From assembly GCF_964340395.1 (NCBI RefSeq), contig NC_135549.1:24529842-24593841 (forward strand): DNA of 64,000 nt, read 5' to 3'. Both the position numbers and the translations under genes were made by a program. Positions 36,657-48,774 of the stretch are shown here, in pieces (position 1 is the first letter of the stretch; each line of letters starts with the position of its first letter). The notes below the pieces were generated by a model. That model was given only the letters and a program-made list of their open reading frames with translations. It did not search any database and was not told the DNA's origin. Origin of the DNA: Glandiceps talaboti (lineage: Eukaryota > Hemichordata > Enteropneusta > Spengelidae).

Positions 36657-39600
36657 CCCCAGGTTTGACATTGATTTTCTTTCGATATAGGAGAAGAAGA
36701 TGATGTTTATGATGACGACTTGCGATACGACATCTACAATACTATCAGTAGTCCAGCGTATCTCAGTTTTGTATACGAGAATCCACCAGACGCTGCTATT
36801 GATCTCTCCGATAGTTTACTAACATTATCACAGGCAAGAGAAATCGCCGATACTTCAAAGGTAGGTCTCGTCGCGAAGGGGATACTTTAAAGTAGATATT
36901 AGCAATTGTTTCTTCCATGCTCCTATACATTGAGATTATAATGGACATCGTAGTTCAGCATACATCTCAAGGTATGCTTCAGTATCATCAGTTGTTGATA
37001 AATTCAGAAGGTCAACAAGCATTTACATTAATGCTGTATAATTTCAACATGGCTCTATGCATACAATGTATGCAAAATCCATACAATATAAAACTGGTCG
37101 GTAGGCACACACTTAGTGACCCCTGAAAAATTAATATTATTTTGTTTGTTGTTACTGTACTCTAAATTATGGATATGTGGTGCTCAAAACATGTTTCACT
37201 TTTACTATAGCATCCTTGTAACCATGGTAACGGCAGCCCGATGTGGCCTTACGTTATGGCTTAGTGTTAGGGATTGACATGATATCAGATAGTATCATCA
37301 AATCGCTGCTGACAACCACGTGGCATATAGTGAACAGTGTCCTCACATAAATATACTTTGGTGATAGTAGTGGTTGGAGAAATAATCAATGCCTTTAACA
37401 CTTTACATGTGGAGGCAAAGACTGATTCTGGGACTGGGGTCCTTTTCCATGCCGAACAGCATTTAAACCGGGATTTTGAATTTTTTTAACAGGGGAGGGT
37501 CATATTTTAGAGAAAGGAAATTGAGGGTGGGTCACTTTTAGCACGACAGAAATGGGGGGGGGGGTTCAATATTTTACGCAACAGCCTGGACCTGATTTCC
37601 CCCACCTCCTTACATTTACTGAAGGCCCCCTTAGTCCATTCTTTCAATGTAAGATATGTTACATCTAATCCATTTGATAAATAAAGTACTTTTTTATCTC
37701 AGGGCATATACCTAGACCTGTCCAGGCGAATCAGAGAGTTTCTTGTCGAGATTCTTGATTGTTGCGACAACTCAGAAGAGGTCCTGACTTTACTGAATGG
37801 CAGGGGTCAAGATGATGTCAAATCACACGACCAAAATAAATTGAGCCTACTGAGGAAAGCCGTTGACCTCGAAGAGAAAGATGTACGTGGACTTCTGTTC
37901 TTTGGTTATCACATTGCAATCGCTGTCGAGGAAGACTGACATTCACATTGTAGTAATTACGAATTGCCAAATTCTTTTAAAGCATATTTACATGTGATAT
38001 TGTAGAAAAGAACTATACACAAGCATTATTTTGGAGCTCATGTCACATTTACTATATTAGTGCATAACTCAAAAACTGTAATACATGGAAACTCCATTCA
38101 AGTGTCTAACACCATACAATCACATTCAAGTTTTCCTGTATGATAGTGACCTTTGGCCTGCACTTGACCTACAGGGTAGATCATCAAAATTAAGCCATTA
38201 CTTGCATTTTGCAGACACTTTGAAGTAATTATGTGTGGCTAATTCCTTTTAGATCATGTCTACAGATAATGCAGAACAGGATAAACATACATATGCATTA
38301 TTTTCTGGTGATCTTGTCACTTTTCACTCAATGGCATCCATATTTACAGTGAACAATCATGATTAACAATCATATAACTCAAAATCTTTGGTACTAAGAG
38401 ACTATACATTGACCATTGGCCTTGACCCGGATCTTCAGGTTCAATGACCGAAACTAGGCAGTTTTCTGCATTATCATAGACACTTTGTAGTATCTATTGC
38501 ATCATTAAAAAAACACGTCTCCGTTCAGTCACGTAGAAGTAATGTATTCATTGTCTGAATATTACATCACGACAATTCGTAATTAAGACAATATCTTCCA
38601 GTAAGTCCATGTTTACCTTGAAGGGCAATAAACAAGCTCTGTCCTGTATTATTGCACACCCGTAATAATTACAAAGCCAGGTCGAACATTACTACACAAC
38701 GACTTGTTAGTCCTTCAGCCACGAAGTACATTGTTAAGCAAAGTTTAGGGCCCAATATTTTCTGGTGCAGTATATATGGAACACCTTGCCAGTTGAAATT
38801 CGCTGTCATCTTTCTCAACATATTGCCATCACCATTTTATGTCAGATATGTTTAGGCACTCTTGTTGTTTATTTTAAATACGTCCTTACATTGTATACTT
38901 TTGTACTTACTTTTTTATTTCCCATGACACTAATACAGGAAAACTTGAATCTGTAGTAGTGTATACACCCTTTCTTATCATTTATAATTACAGTTTGTAG
39001 CCCATCGGAAATGTCAGAAAGTTGTGAAGAAAGAATGGCTTCGAGGCCAACCAAAATGGCATACCAGGAACGGATTTCACTGGACAATGCTGTATGCACT
39101 GTACGGATTTCTCATATATCTACTCGCTATGCCGATTCTTTCTCTCATCTATATTGTTGCACCGTGTTCACTAGTTGTGAGGGTTCTTGACACCCCAAAG
39201 TCGAAGTTCTTTACTCATATGTCATCACACTTTTTGTTCATACTTTTTATCTTGGTCGAAGACATCGCATTGCATACTGACCCTACCCAAGATAAACACG
39301 TGGTGAACGAAATTGTTCTTTGTTTGATACTGGTATATCTTGCGTCTTACGGATGGCTTCTATTCGTTCAGTGTTATATGTGTGGGGTGAAAAAGTTCTT
39401 CACGGACATCAAGAACTTAATTGACGTATTCAACTTGGTGATGTTGATAATGGACGTATCGATACATCTCGTCGACGAAGTGACACAAAACGTCAACATA
39501 TTTGTGAAGATTTCCTTTGACACGGGGACATCGATCGCGCTGGTGCTTGTCTGTTTACGCTTCCTGCGATATTTCTACCTCAGTACGTTCATTGGACGAT

Positions 39601-41789
39601 TGCTATTGTTATTAGTTGCTATGAGGGCGGAAATCTATCGTTTTATGGTGATATACATTTATGTGGTTGGTGCATTTACTTTTGGATTTTATTATCTTTA
39701 CTACGAGATGGTCGACAGTGGCTATTTTAGCAGGTACGGCAAAAATAAAACAAATGTTTGTTTCCGATTACACGACTTGAGAAATAAGGTAGGTAGGTCG
39801 GAATTTCATTTCACATTATTGATTTATTCGGAGATTTTAAAACTTTTTAAATTAAAACTTACACTCTTAAAAGACATGGACTGTAACTTAATGTAAGTGA
39901 CAAGTCGACCAAAGCTACTAAGAAATTTTACACGGAAATAAGCGAAAAAATGTTGAAATTTATATTGAAAACAAAATATCGAGCAGGCATATTTCAAAGT
40001 GAAAGAGAAATAGGGCGATAGAAAAAATTTCGCGGAAAGTATTTGAAGGCAGAGAAAAGTATGTTTGCATAATTCCGGGTATTATGCCAGGCCACAGCAC
40101 GAAATTTCATAAGAATTTTCGTGAACCGTATACAATAGTGAAATTCGTTTCACACGTGAACTAGCGTCCACAATATACTTATTCGAATACACTCTATCGT
40201 ATAAAAGCCATAGACAAGCTATGAATTCGTTTTCGACTTGTTGTGAGACAGCCTAATTAACATCAACATGAATACAGTCTTCTACCGAAAACTACAGTTT
40301 TTCATGTCAATAGGGATAACCTCTCGTCATCTGTATTTGCTAGTGAATACTAAACAAGTCGTTCCTATTTGGTCTTGAATTTTTACCTGCAACACCTTTC
40401 TACGGTAACACTACACTACGTAATAGAATACACCGGTTCACGTCCTTAAAAGACAAAAACAAAACCCGGTTCTCGGCCGATCTCCGAAGTTAAGCGGCGT
40501 CGGACATGGCTGAGTGCTTGGATGAGAGACCGCCTTGGAATACCACATGCTGTCGGCATTACTTGTTAATTATATTTATTTTTTTATCTTGAATAACTTT
40601 TCACTTTACTATTAATCGAGATATGATTATTTGTTCTTCTATATTTCATAGTATTTATCAAAAAAAAAAACAATCAACTAGAACAAAAAACATCGAGCAC
40701 ATACAGGGTAAAATACCTAGAAATCCATTTCTACTTTTTGTCTTTATTATTAGATGGCACTCGTCACGGGAGTCGCAACCGAGAGGAGTTCACGACATAA
40801 CGTAATGATCGTATGTGTCAGAGCAATGGTCATTGAACCTGCAATAAAATCACATTATTCTTTCTTTTTTGCCATCATTTCGGAAACAACGATGTTTATT
40901 GAATACAAGTCAGTTTTACCTGAAACCACTGTACATTGTCCGATACTTTACACATGAGAAATGACATTTGCAGTTCTGATTAATAAAATGTTGTTGACTA
41001 TATCATTATATCATTATAATGCTTATTACATCTATTATAGTTTTTTCTGATGACTCCTTAAATTTTATTATTTTTTCAATAAAGGAAAAAAAAAATTTGT
41101 TTCCAATAATATAATAATAAATAATTCATTCAACCAGATAAGGGCAATTTTTTAGGCTTTCGTTCCTGCACACAATTATTAATGAAATGCAACAGAACAT
41201 GTGCGATTAGTGATGTGTGAATTATGTGCCAAGCAAATTATATTGATTTTGAAGTGTGCATTTTCTTAAGATAGATTTTAATTATTGAAACTTGAATATT
41301 GCAGTTTTCATACATAGCCTAATTATTCAATTCCCTGATTGAACACAAATTAACTTTAAGGAGTCATAAGAAAAACTATAACATATATAATAAGCATTGT
41401 AATGATATAATTATATAGCCGAAACAACCTTTCACTGATCGGAATTACAAAATAATTTATCATGTGTGACGTAGGACAATAAAAGGTGAAAAAGAATATC
41501 AATTTAGTGGGTCTTTTTGAACCAAGCAAAATAATTGTGACGTGAAACATGAAATGACCGTCAAGGATCTAGGACCCACAATTCCTGTAAATATCTTTAT
41601 TTCCTTGATTGGCATTCCCCTTTAAACTGGCAATAGCCTTACATGTAGATGTATGCTTTGTTGAAGTCAAACACATCAGGGCTTCTACTTATACAAACTT
41701 CTTTCGAATACCATATTCTCTATAAGTATTCATGATTCGTTTATGTTGATATGATGCATGTAACTTGCACCGTTTGATTCTCAGTTTGT

Positions 41790-41853
<64 letters not shown>

Positions 41854-44137
41854 ACAGCATTGGTTCAATTACTCAATCATTACTGACGGTTGTCTTTGGG
41901 TCGGATCCATCATCAGGATTATCTGAGAAAGTTACTTTTAACTCTACATCCGGGGAACTTCATAACGTATCGGTTGTGGTGGAAGTTATTGGAGTGACGT
42001 TGTACGTGTTCTTTGGCACTGTCATCGTTATAGTTTTGTTGAATACGTCGATAGCTCTGATGTCAGACACATACTCCAAATTAAAGGTATGTCAAAATGC
42101 AGCCTGCTTCTTTTAGGAGTGCAGAGTGAGAGAGCGCCACCAACGATATTATCTGACGATCTCTTCATCGTAATATAAGCGTCAGACCACTAAAGAAAAG
42201 CGGTCTGGGTACTAGAGCGTAGTACTGTTAGGTGATGGAAGTTTTTATTACTTTATTACTCGCTCGCTCGCCCACGCACCCACCCACCCCCCTCCCTCCC
42301 TCACTCACTCACTCACCTTGTAAATTCATTGCGTCGCACTAAACTTCCGTCACAGTGCATTTCACAAACATTAAATCCAATTAAAAATAGAAACAAAGAA
42401 CAGTCATGGCTATATTCTATTACATTGTATTTGAAAACTAGCAATGTGTAGGAAAACAGAAAGTTTATTATCAGAAAAAAACCCACAAAGAAATACATTA
42501 AAGATCTAAAATTAGATATAGAATGCATTAAAGTAATAATTTATGAAATCATATTGTAGTGTTTTATACAGATGAGAAAACTGTTTTAGGTATATTGTCT
42601 TCATGTTACCCTTTTACAATGTACTTTCGACTCATCAAAAAAAAAGTATACCGTCAATAAGGTTTTCTCTGTAATTTGTTCTTCCAAATCTGAAAGCCAA
42701 TGCTTGGACCGAACTAAATTGACCCTGTGTGTTATTTTGTTATGCATATGCTCGGGCGTTCAAATGTAACCCACAATACATTATTTGTTTTATTGTGTCA
42801 CAGGAAAACATCGACGTGGAGTGGAAGTTCGTACGAACAAAAATCTGGTTGGAATACATGGACTGTCCTGTTGTACCGCCTCCGTTCAACATCATTATAC
42901 CATCTGCTTCTTGCATCAAGTATATCTATCACAGAATATGTTCCAAACCAACAACAGTAGTCGGTCAAGAGAAACAAGTAAGAGTTTGTATTTGATGAAA
43001 AACTAGTTGTGCAAGCTACGTCTTAACGAAAAACTAGTTGTACACGCTAATTTTTGACGTATACGGGACTGATTTGTATCAAACTTCTTCATGATATATG
43101 TTTTTTTTGTTATATCAAATACCCTACAAAATATTGAGACCTAAACAGAAACTAAAATTGTCTCAATCGGTTGTTTTTTTATACGTAATTGATTCCTGTG
43201 GGTTGACGTTTTAAAAATAAATAAATTATTGACAGTCGGAGTAAAATGGTTCACATTTTATCATATTTGTCTTATACTTATTTATGATACTGAAGAAATA
43301 AATCTCCGGGGTACAACTTCAAAATCAGAAGTACCATCTGTGTACACTTGTCGTCCTTTATTCTTGAAAAGCAACCTCTGTTATCACCTCTTTCTTCAAT
43401 CTTTTCCCAAAAACATTAGATGAGTAAGAGCCTGTCGGGATTTGAAGATGATGGCCCTATCATTGAAAGAAGCATTGTATATGACAAGGTAATTTTGTTA
43501 GACTTTAAAAATATAACATTTGAACAGTGTTTAAACAATTTTACAGGGTTAGATGAGCACCACTGTCTATACTAACGGAAAACGCCTTAATTTATCACAT
43601 ATTGTTGTGAATACGGCGAAAACTGTAGGGCAATATAAAATTCGGCGTCAATGCTCGTTTGAGGTATATATAACATTTGAACACTAACTCTGTGTTTGAA
43701 CAATTTTACAGGGTTAGTTGATGAGCACCACTGTCTATACTAACGGAATACGCCTTAATTTATCACATATTTTTGTGAATACGGCGAAAACTGCCGGGCA
43801 ATATAAAATTCGGCGTCAATGCTCGTTTGAGGTATACCATGTTAAACAATATATTCCAGCTGTCTAATATTTTATAATTGTATGACTACCTACCTACCTA
43901 CCTACCCCCTCCCTCCCTTCCTCCCTACCTACCTACCCCCTCCCTCTTCCACACATAGCGAGTACATCCTAATGCATATGTATATGGTGATGATACTGCG
44001 TACTGTATAACAAAATGTAAATACGGAATCACACCTTTATGTTACAGCTGGTGAAAACACTGCTTCATCGGTACACGCTTGAGAAGGGCCACGTGGAAGA
44101 TGACAATGGAGGACTATTTGACCTATTTAAGAGTTAA
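33894..44137 (+). CDS. TRPC-like cation channel, tandem copy 2 (C-terminal tail truncated)
   Basis: Nine exons in phase: 33894-34049, 36263-36413, 36691-36860, 37703-37882, 38994-39733, 41858-42086, 42804-42977, 43420-43488 and 44048-44137, 652 codons. The protein follows copy 1 throughout, including [13 protein letters not shown] and [11 protein letters not shown]. Exon 9 diverges after GGLFD: the next bases belong to a duplicated LTR-derived segment that supplies LFKS and TAA, where copy 1 has about 30 more residues. The exon 6 acceptor is preceded directly by a (TTG)n tract that serves as its pyrimidine-containing region. Intron 5 holds a 5S-like sequence and a MITE. No internal stop or frameshift, so it is probably functional. 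Confidence 0.86.
34556..34765. repeat. Imperfect nested palindrome in intron 1 of copy 2
   Basis: GAGACGCGGTACCACTTTTGACTT pairs imperfectly with AAGTCAAAGGTGGAACGTCGTCTC (arms of about 24 bp). Inside, ACCCCCAGGTGA pairs with TCACCGGGGGT. It may be a foldback transposon relic. Confidence 0.4.
36564..36653. repeat. (GA)n just before exon 3 of copy 2
   Basis: About 45 GA units ending 37 bp before the exon 3 start. Copy 1 has the same tract in the same place; copies 3 and 4 do not. Confidence 0.96.
40465..40560 (+). rRNA. 5S rRNA-like sequence, 5'-truncated (pseudogene or 5S-derived SINE head)
   Basis: Matches animal 5S rRNA from about base 29 to the 3' end: CCGATCTCCGAAGTTAAGC, then CTTGGATGAGAGACCGCCT, then GGAATACCACATGCTGT. 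These include the box A and box C regions of the internal promoter. The first 28 bases or so are missing and there are scattered differences, so a functional 5S gene is unlikely. It lies in the sense direction in intron 5 of TRPC copy 2. Confidence 0.85.
40991..41428. mobile_element. MITE-like element with ~70-bp terminal inverted repeats
   Basis: ATATCATTATAATGCTTATT ... CTGATGACTCCTTAAA at about 40998-41065 is repeated in reverse complement at about 41350-41420 (TTTAAGGAGTCATAAGAAAA ... AAGCATTGTAATGATATAAT). The interior is AT-rich and non-coding. A non-autonomous DNA transposon or foldback element is inferred; the exact ends are not certain. Confidence 0.7.
41787..41853. repeat. (TTG)n microsatellite at the exon 6 acceptor of copy 2
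   Basis: About 22 TTG units run to within a few bases of the acceptor TACAG at 41853-41857. It explains the poly-Leu ORF there. Confidence 0.96.
42262..42316. repeat. Short C/T-rich repeats in intron 6 of copy 2
   Basis: CTCG, CCCA, CCCTC and CTCA units follow each other. Low complexity. Confidence 0.8.
43510..43840. repeat. 165-bp tandem duplication in intron 8 of copy 2
   Basis: Two units share TTTTACAGGGTTAG, GAGCACCACTGTCTATACTA and GGCAATATAAAATTCGGCGT with a period of 165 bp. Related single-unit sequence is present in intron 8 of copies 1 (about 23210) and 3 (about 56695), so the unit predates the gene duplication. Confidence 0.9.
43883..43948. repeat. (CTAC)/(CCCT) low-complexity tract
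   Basis: CCTA units alternate with CCCTCCCTCCC units in intron 8 of copy 2. Confidence 0.9.
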
Positions 44138-45905
44138 TGTTTATTCATAGCACGGGTGCTTAATGTATTCATTTGATTTATAGGAGAAAGATTCTTAGAT
44201 TGCATTGAAATATGAGCACCGAACTTATCATTTAGTTATGAACACAATGATTCGAAAATACCTTGGTCAACATTATTAAATTTCTTCTTTCCATATATTA
44301 TCATGTGCAAATTTTATCTGCTAAAGATATAAAATTCCTTGCCGTTTAAAAACAACAACAACAAGCTCTGAGTATTCTGTTGATGAAAGTATTTGTATGG
44401 GACATTGTGGGAGCCGTACATTATGTTATGAATAATCAAACAGTTTGGTTGTGCGAATGGTTGCATAAGACTGGCCAATCACAACATGTGCATATGTTTA
44501 TGATGTGATTGAGAAGTACGTAAAATTTGACTTTTTATGTCAATTGTTCATTGATTGAAATACATGTTGACGAAATGCGTATATCTGATTCTCAATTTGG
44601 GATTTTAGCAATCTTAGCTTTCAAGGATCGCCAGACTTTTATATTTCTAACACTGAATATGAAACAGTAATAATTGATTCTTATTTTCACGATATTTTAT
44701 GATAACGTGATGAAAATTTCTACTTGTAAGTTAATGACAGCTTTTGCCAATTTTTCAAATTTTACTTTCGGTATCTTTATCATGTTAAGTGTTTGAAATT
44801 TAATGTCAGACAGTAGAAACCTTACTTTGGGAGGAGGTGATCGTGTTACAGGTGACATAATCATCATTTTAGTAACTTGCATAGTTTGACTATATTATTC
44901 CCTACTTCGATTGAAAAGTCAGTATACTTTATCAAGGAAATTGAATTCAGACCACAAGAGTATATTTAAGTCTGTAAGACAACAGGCTACACTTCACATA
45001 TAACTAGAATTCATATTTATCAATGTTATTGGGAATAGTCATTAGGGCATAGTAACTCCTCCTCAAATATTAATATGGTTTGCATTGATTATTCAGCCAT
45101 AAACAATCGTTATGTGAATTTGAACATTAATGAAAATAAATGGGAGTTTACACTTAGAGCAGAAGCAAGGAGGCACTACCAAGGAGGCGAATGAACGAAA
45201 CAGACGCCAAGTGCTTTGCTATGCCTTTCAGTGTATACGTTAGTCTTGATATGAATTGATTTGATGTTTGCTAGCTGTGTACAAGTGGAGATATGAGAGT
45301 GAATCGAGTATAGTTACAACATGCTTTTATGATGAGGCTTTAAATATAATGATCTCTTCTGTTACCGAAATCACTACAAGGCGTCACCTTCTTACACTCA
45401 GTTGATATGGCAGTCTACAATCCTTCATCGCAGACAGTCTCCAGTGCTGATGTCGATATGGATCAGATCGCCACTAAAATGTTCACACAAAGATCCGAAG
45501 AGGACGGGTTTATACGACTGGGAGAAAAATGTGAAGTTGGACAAGTGAAATTAATACTACAGGTAAGTAGAAGTAGAAGACAAACGTATGCTTTGCTTAA
45601 ACTCTCATGATCACTACCTCTTTCTCAATGCATGTATTCACCCGGAGACAGTACAGCAGCCATGTGTGGGCTTTCACTTCCTGTTCGCTAGAATCCCTTT
45701 GAAGTTGACAGTAGAAAGATGTCGTCCATGTTCCGTTCCTATCAAAGTTTAGCAACTCCTAAACGTGGCATCAGAACACTGCATTGTGACACTTTGTCAA
45801 CTGTCGAATGATTAGTTTTATCGACTTTTATCTCAGGATTTTGTATTTTCATTGCGTGAAAAACATACACCTGTATTCGAAATCCATGCTTGCAGTTCTT
45901 ATATT
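44124..45905 (+). repeat. Segmental duplication of right LTR plus copy 2 first exon
   Basis: Follows 32430-34400 in order: TATTTAAGAGTTAATGTTTA, the LTR end, the CACTACAAGG block, a first exon, and intron through CGAAATCCATGCTT. About 200 bp between LTR and exon are lost in this copy. Because it includes non-LTR host DNA it is a genomic duplication and not a solo LTR. Its left edge lies inside exon 9 of TRPC copy 2. Confidence 0.85.
45407..45562 (+). CDS. Extra TRPC first exon upstream of copy 3
   Basis: 52 codons from ATG to the donor CTACAG|GTAAGT, nearly the same as exon 1 of copy 2 (MAVYN.SSQTVSSADVDMDQ). The ankyrin start reads [17 protein letters not shown] where copy 2 has [17 protein letters not shown]. 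It arrived with the duplicated segment. Its phase-0 donor is compatible with exon 2 of copy 3 at 50134, so it could serve as an alternative first exon, or be silent. Confidence 0.6.
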
Positions 45906-45925
45906 AAAAGAAGTTCATGTATATA

Positions 45926-46047
45926 TCATAAAATATCGTGAAAATAAGAATCAATTATTACTGTTTCATATTCAGTGTTAGAAATATAAAAGTCTGGCGA
46001 TCCTTGAAAGCTAAGATTGCTAAAATCCCAAATTGAGAATCAGATAT
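45926..46047 (-). repeat. Inverted copy of an LTR segment
   Basis: Reverse complement of 44582-44702 with hardly any differences (TCTGGCGATCCTTGAAAGCT, TTGCTAAAATCCCAAATTGA). It abuts a long (CT)n tract. The near-identity points to a recent event. Confidence 0.9.
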
Positions 46048-46048
46048 A

Positions 46049-47490
<1,442 letters not shown>

Positions 47491-48682
47491 CGTCCACAAT
47501 CAGTCATCTCATACAGGCCACGGCGTACATGTGTATCAAAATGCAGCGGATTTACACAAACAGACCTGAAGAGGACGAGTTTGTACGACTTGTAGAAGGA
47601 GGAGAAGTTGAACAAGTGAAACTACTACTATTACTACAGGTAAGTAGAAACCAAACACTCACAAGATCAAAACCTGTACACTTGTTACATGGTAGATCTG
47701 TTCACCGAAGAGCAGACTCTCGCTTACTGCTTACGATGATTTTATTAGTAAATTCGTCCATTCATAGAGAATGCAGAGATACAGTTATAGTCTACGGTCC
47801 GATGGTCCTGTGGTACTACTGTCACCAGTCGAAAGATAAGGATCGTCGAGGTTAATCTAAGGATTTTGTATTTCATTGCACGGAAACATACCTGAAAGCC
47901 ATGCTCGCAGTTCAGCAATTATGCAAAACCCAAAGACAATATTCTTTCCCCACAGTTTGTTAAACCATGACAACGTGATGGAATAAGCATATTTCAGCAA
48001 TAAGAAGCACAAAAATAACAGTCTGGTATTGGTTTTGTGCACAGGGTATTATGTTAGATGATTTAATATGCCATGCGCTTTTATTTGTTTACGATTGATA
48101 TACACATATAGTTATAAAGTGTTTACGACGACGTGAAATAGATATAGTAGCACATCAGCGACGTAATCAGACTACTAGAGTATTGGCTTTATGTTGTTGA
48201 ATGCTCGAAATTAGAATTTGATCAACATAAATAAGAAGGGATAACACGGATCTGAACTGTGGTCGTCGACTGCAATTGTGATGGGAATGTTTAGGAGGCA
48301 TTTTTAGCACAGACCTGTTTCACTCTAAGCCCCTTGTTTAAACATAAGACACCAAATTGAATTACCATCATTTTATATTAATTAAAATCGAAGTAGTAAT
48401 TTCAACATAAAAAAGGTACTATTCAGACTTCATGCTTGTTGGTACAATTACAACAATCATGCCGGGTCGTACCACACTAGTCTTAGATGGGCCCTTTGTT
48501 TTCATATCAGAAGGACAGTGGTTCTAGTTAGAGGGTATATCACTACGTTAATTGTTCACATAATCGTCCGTTTTGGACAGAAAATAAACCCAAAATATAG
48601 ATGGCACTTTTACAGCGACTTGAAAGTTGATTAGTGATATCGAAACGACTTGGTGAAGAAACGTCACGTCACCTGCGAGGTA

Positions 48683-48684
48683 CA

Positions 48685-48773
<89 letters not shown>
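48683..48773. repeat. (CA)n microsatellite
   Basis: About 45 CA units in intron 1 of copy 3. The matching place in copy 4 (about 62100) has only a short ACACACA. Confidence 0.97.

Positions 48774-48774
<1 letters not shown>

Noticed and set aside
40465-40560. Functional 5S rRNA gene
   Set aside because: The first 28 bases or so of 5S are missing.
44124-45320. Solo LTR interpretation
   Set aside because: The similarity continues through the exon 1 region of copy 2, so it is a genomic segmental duplication that includes LTR sequence.
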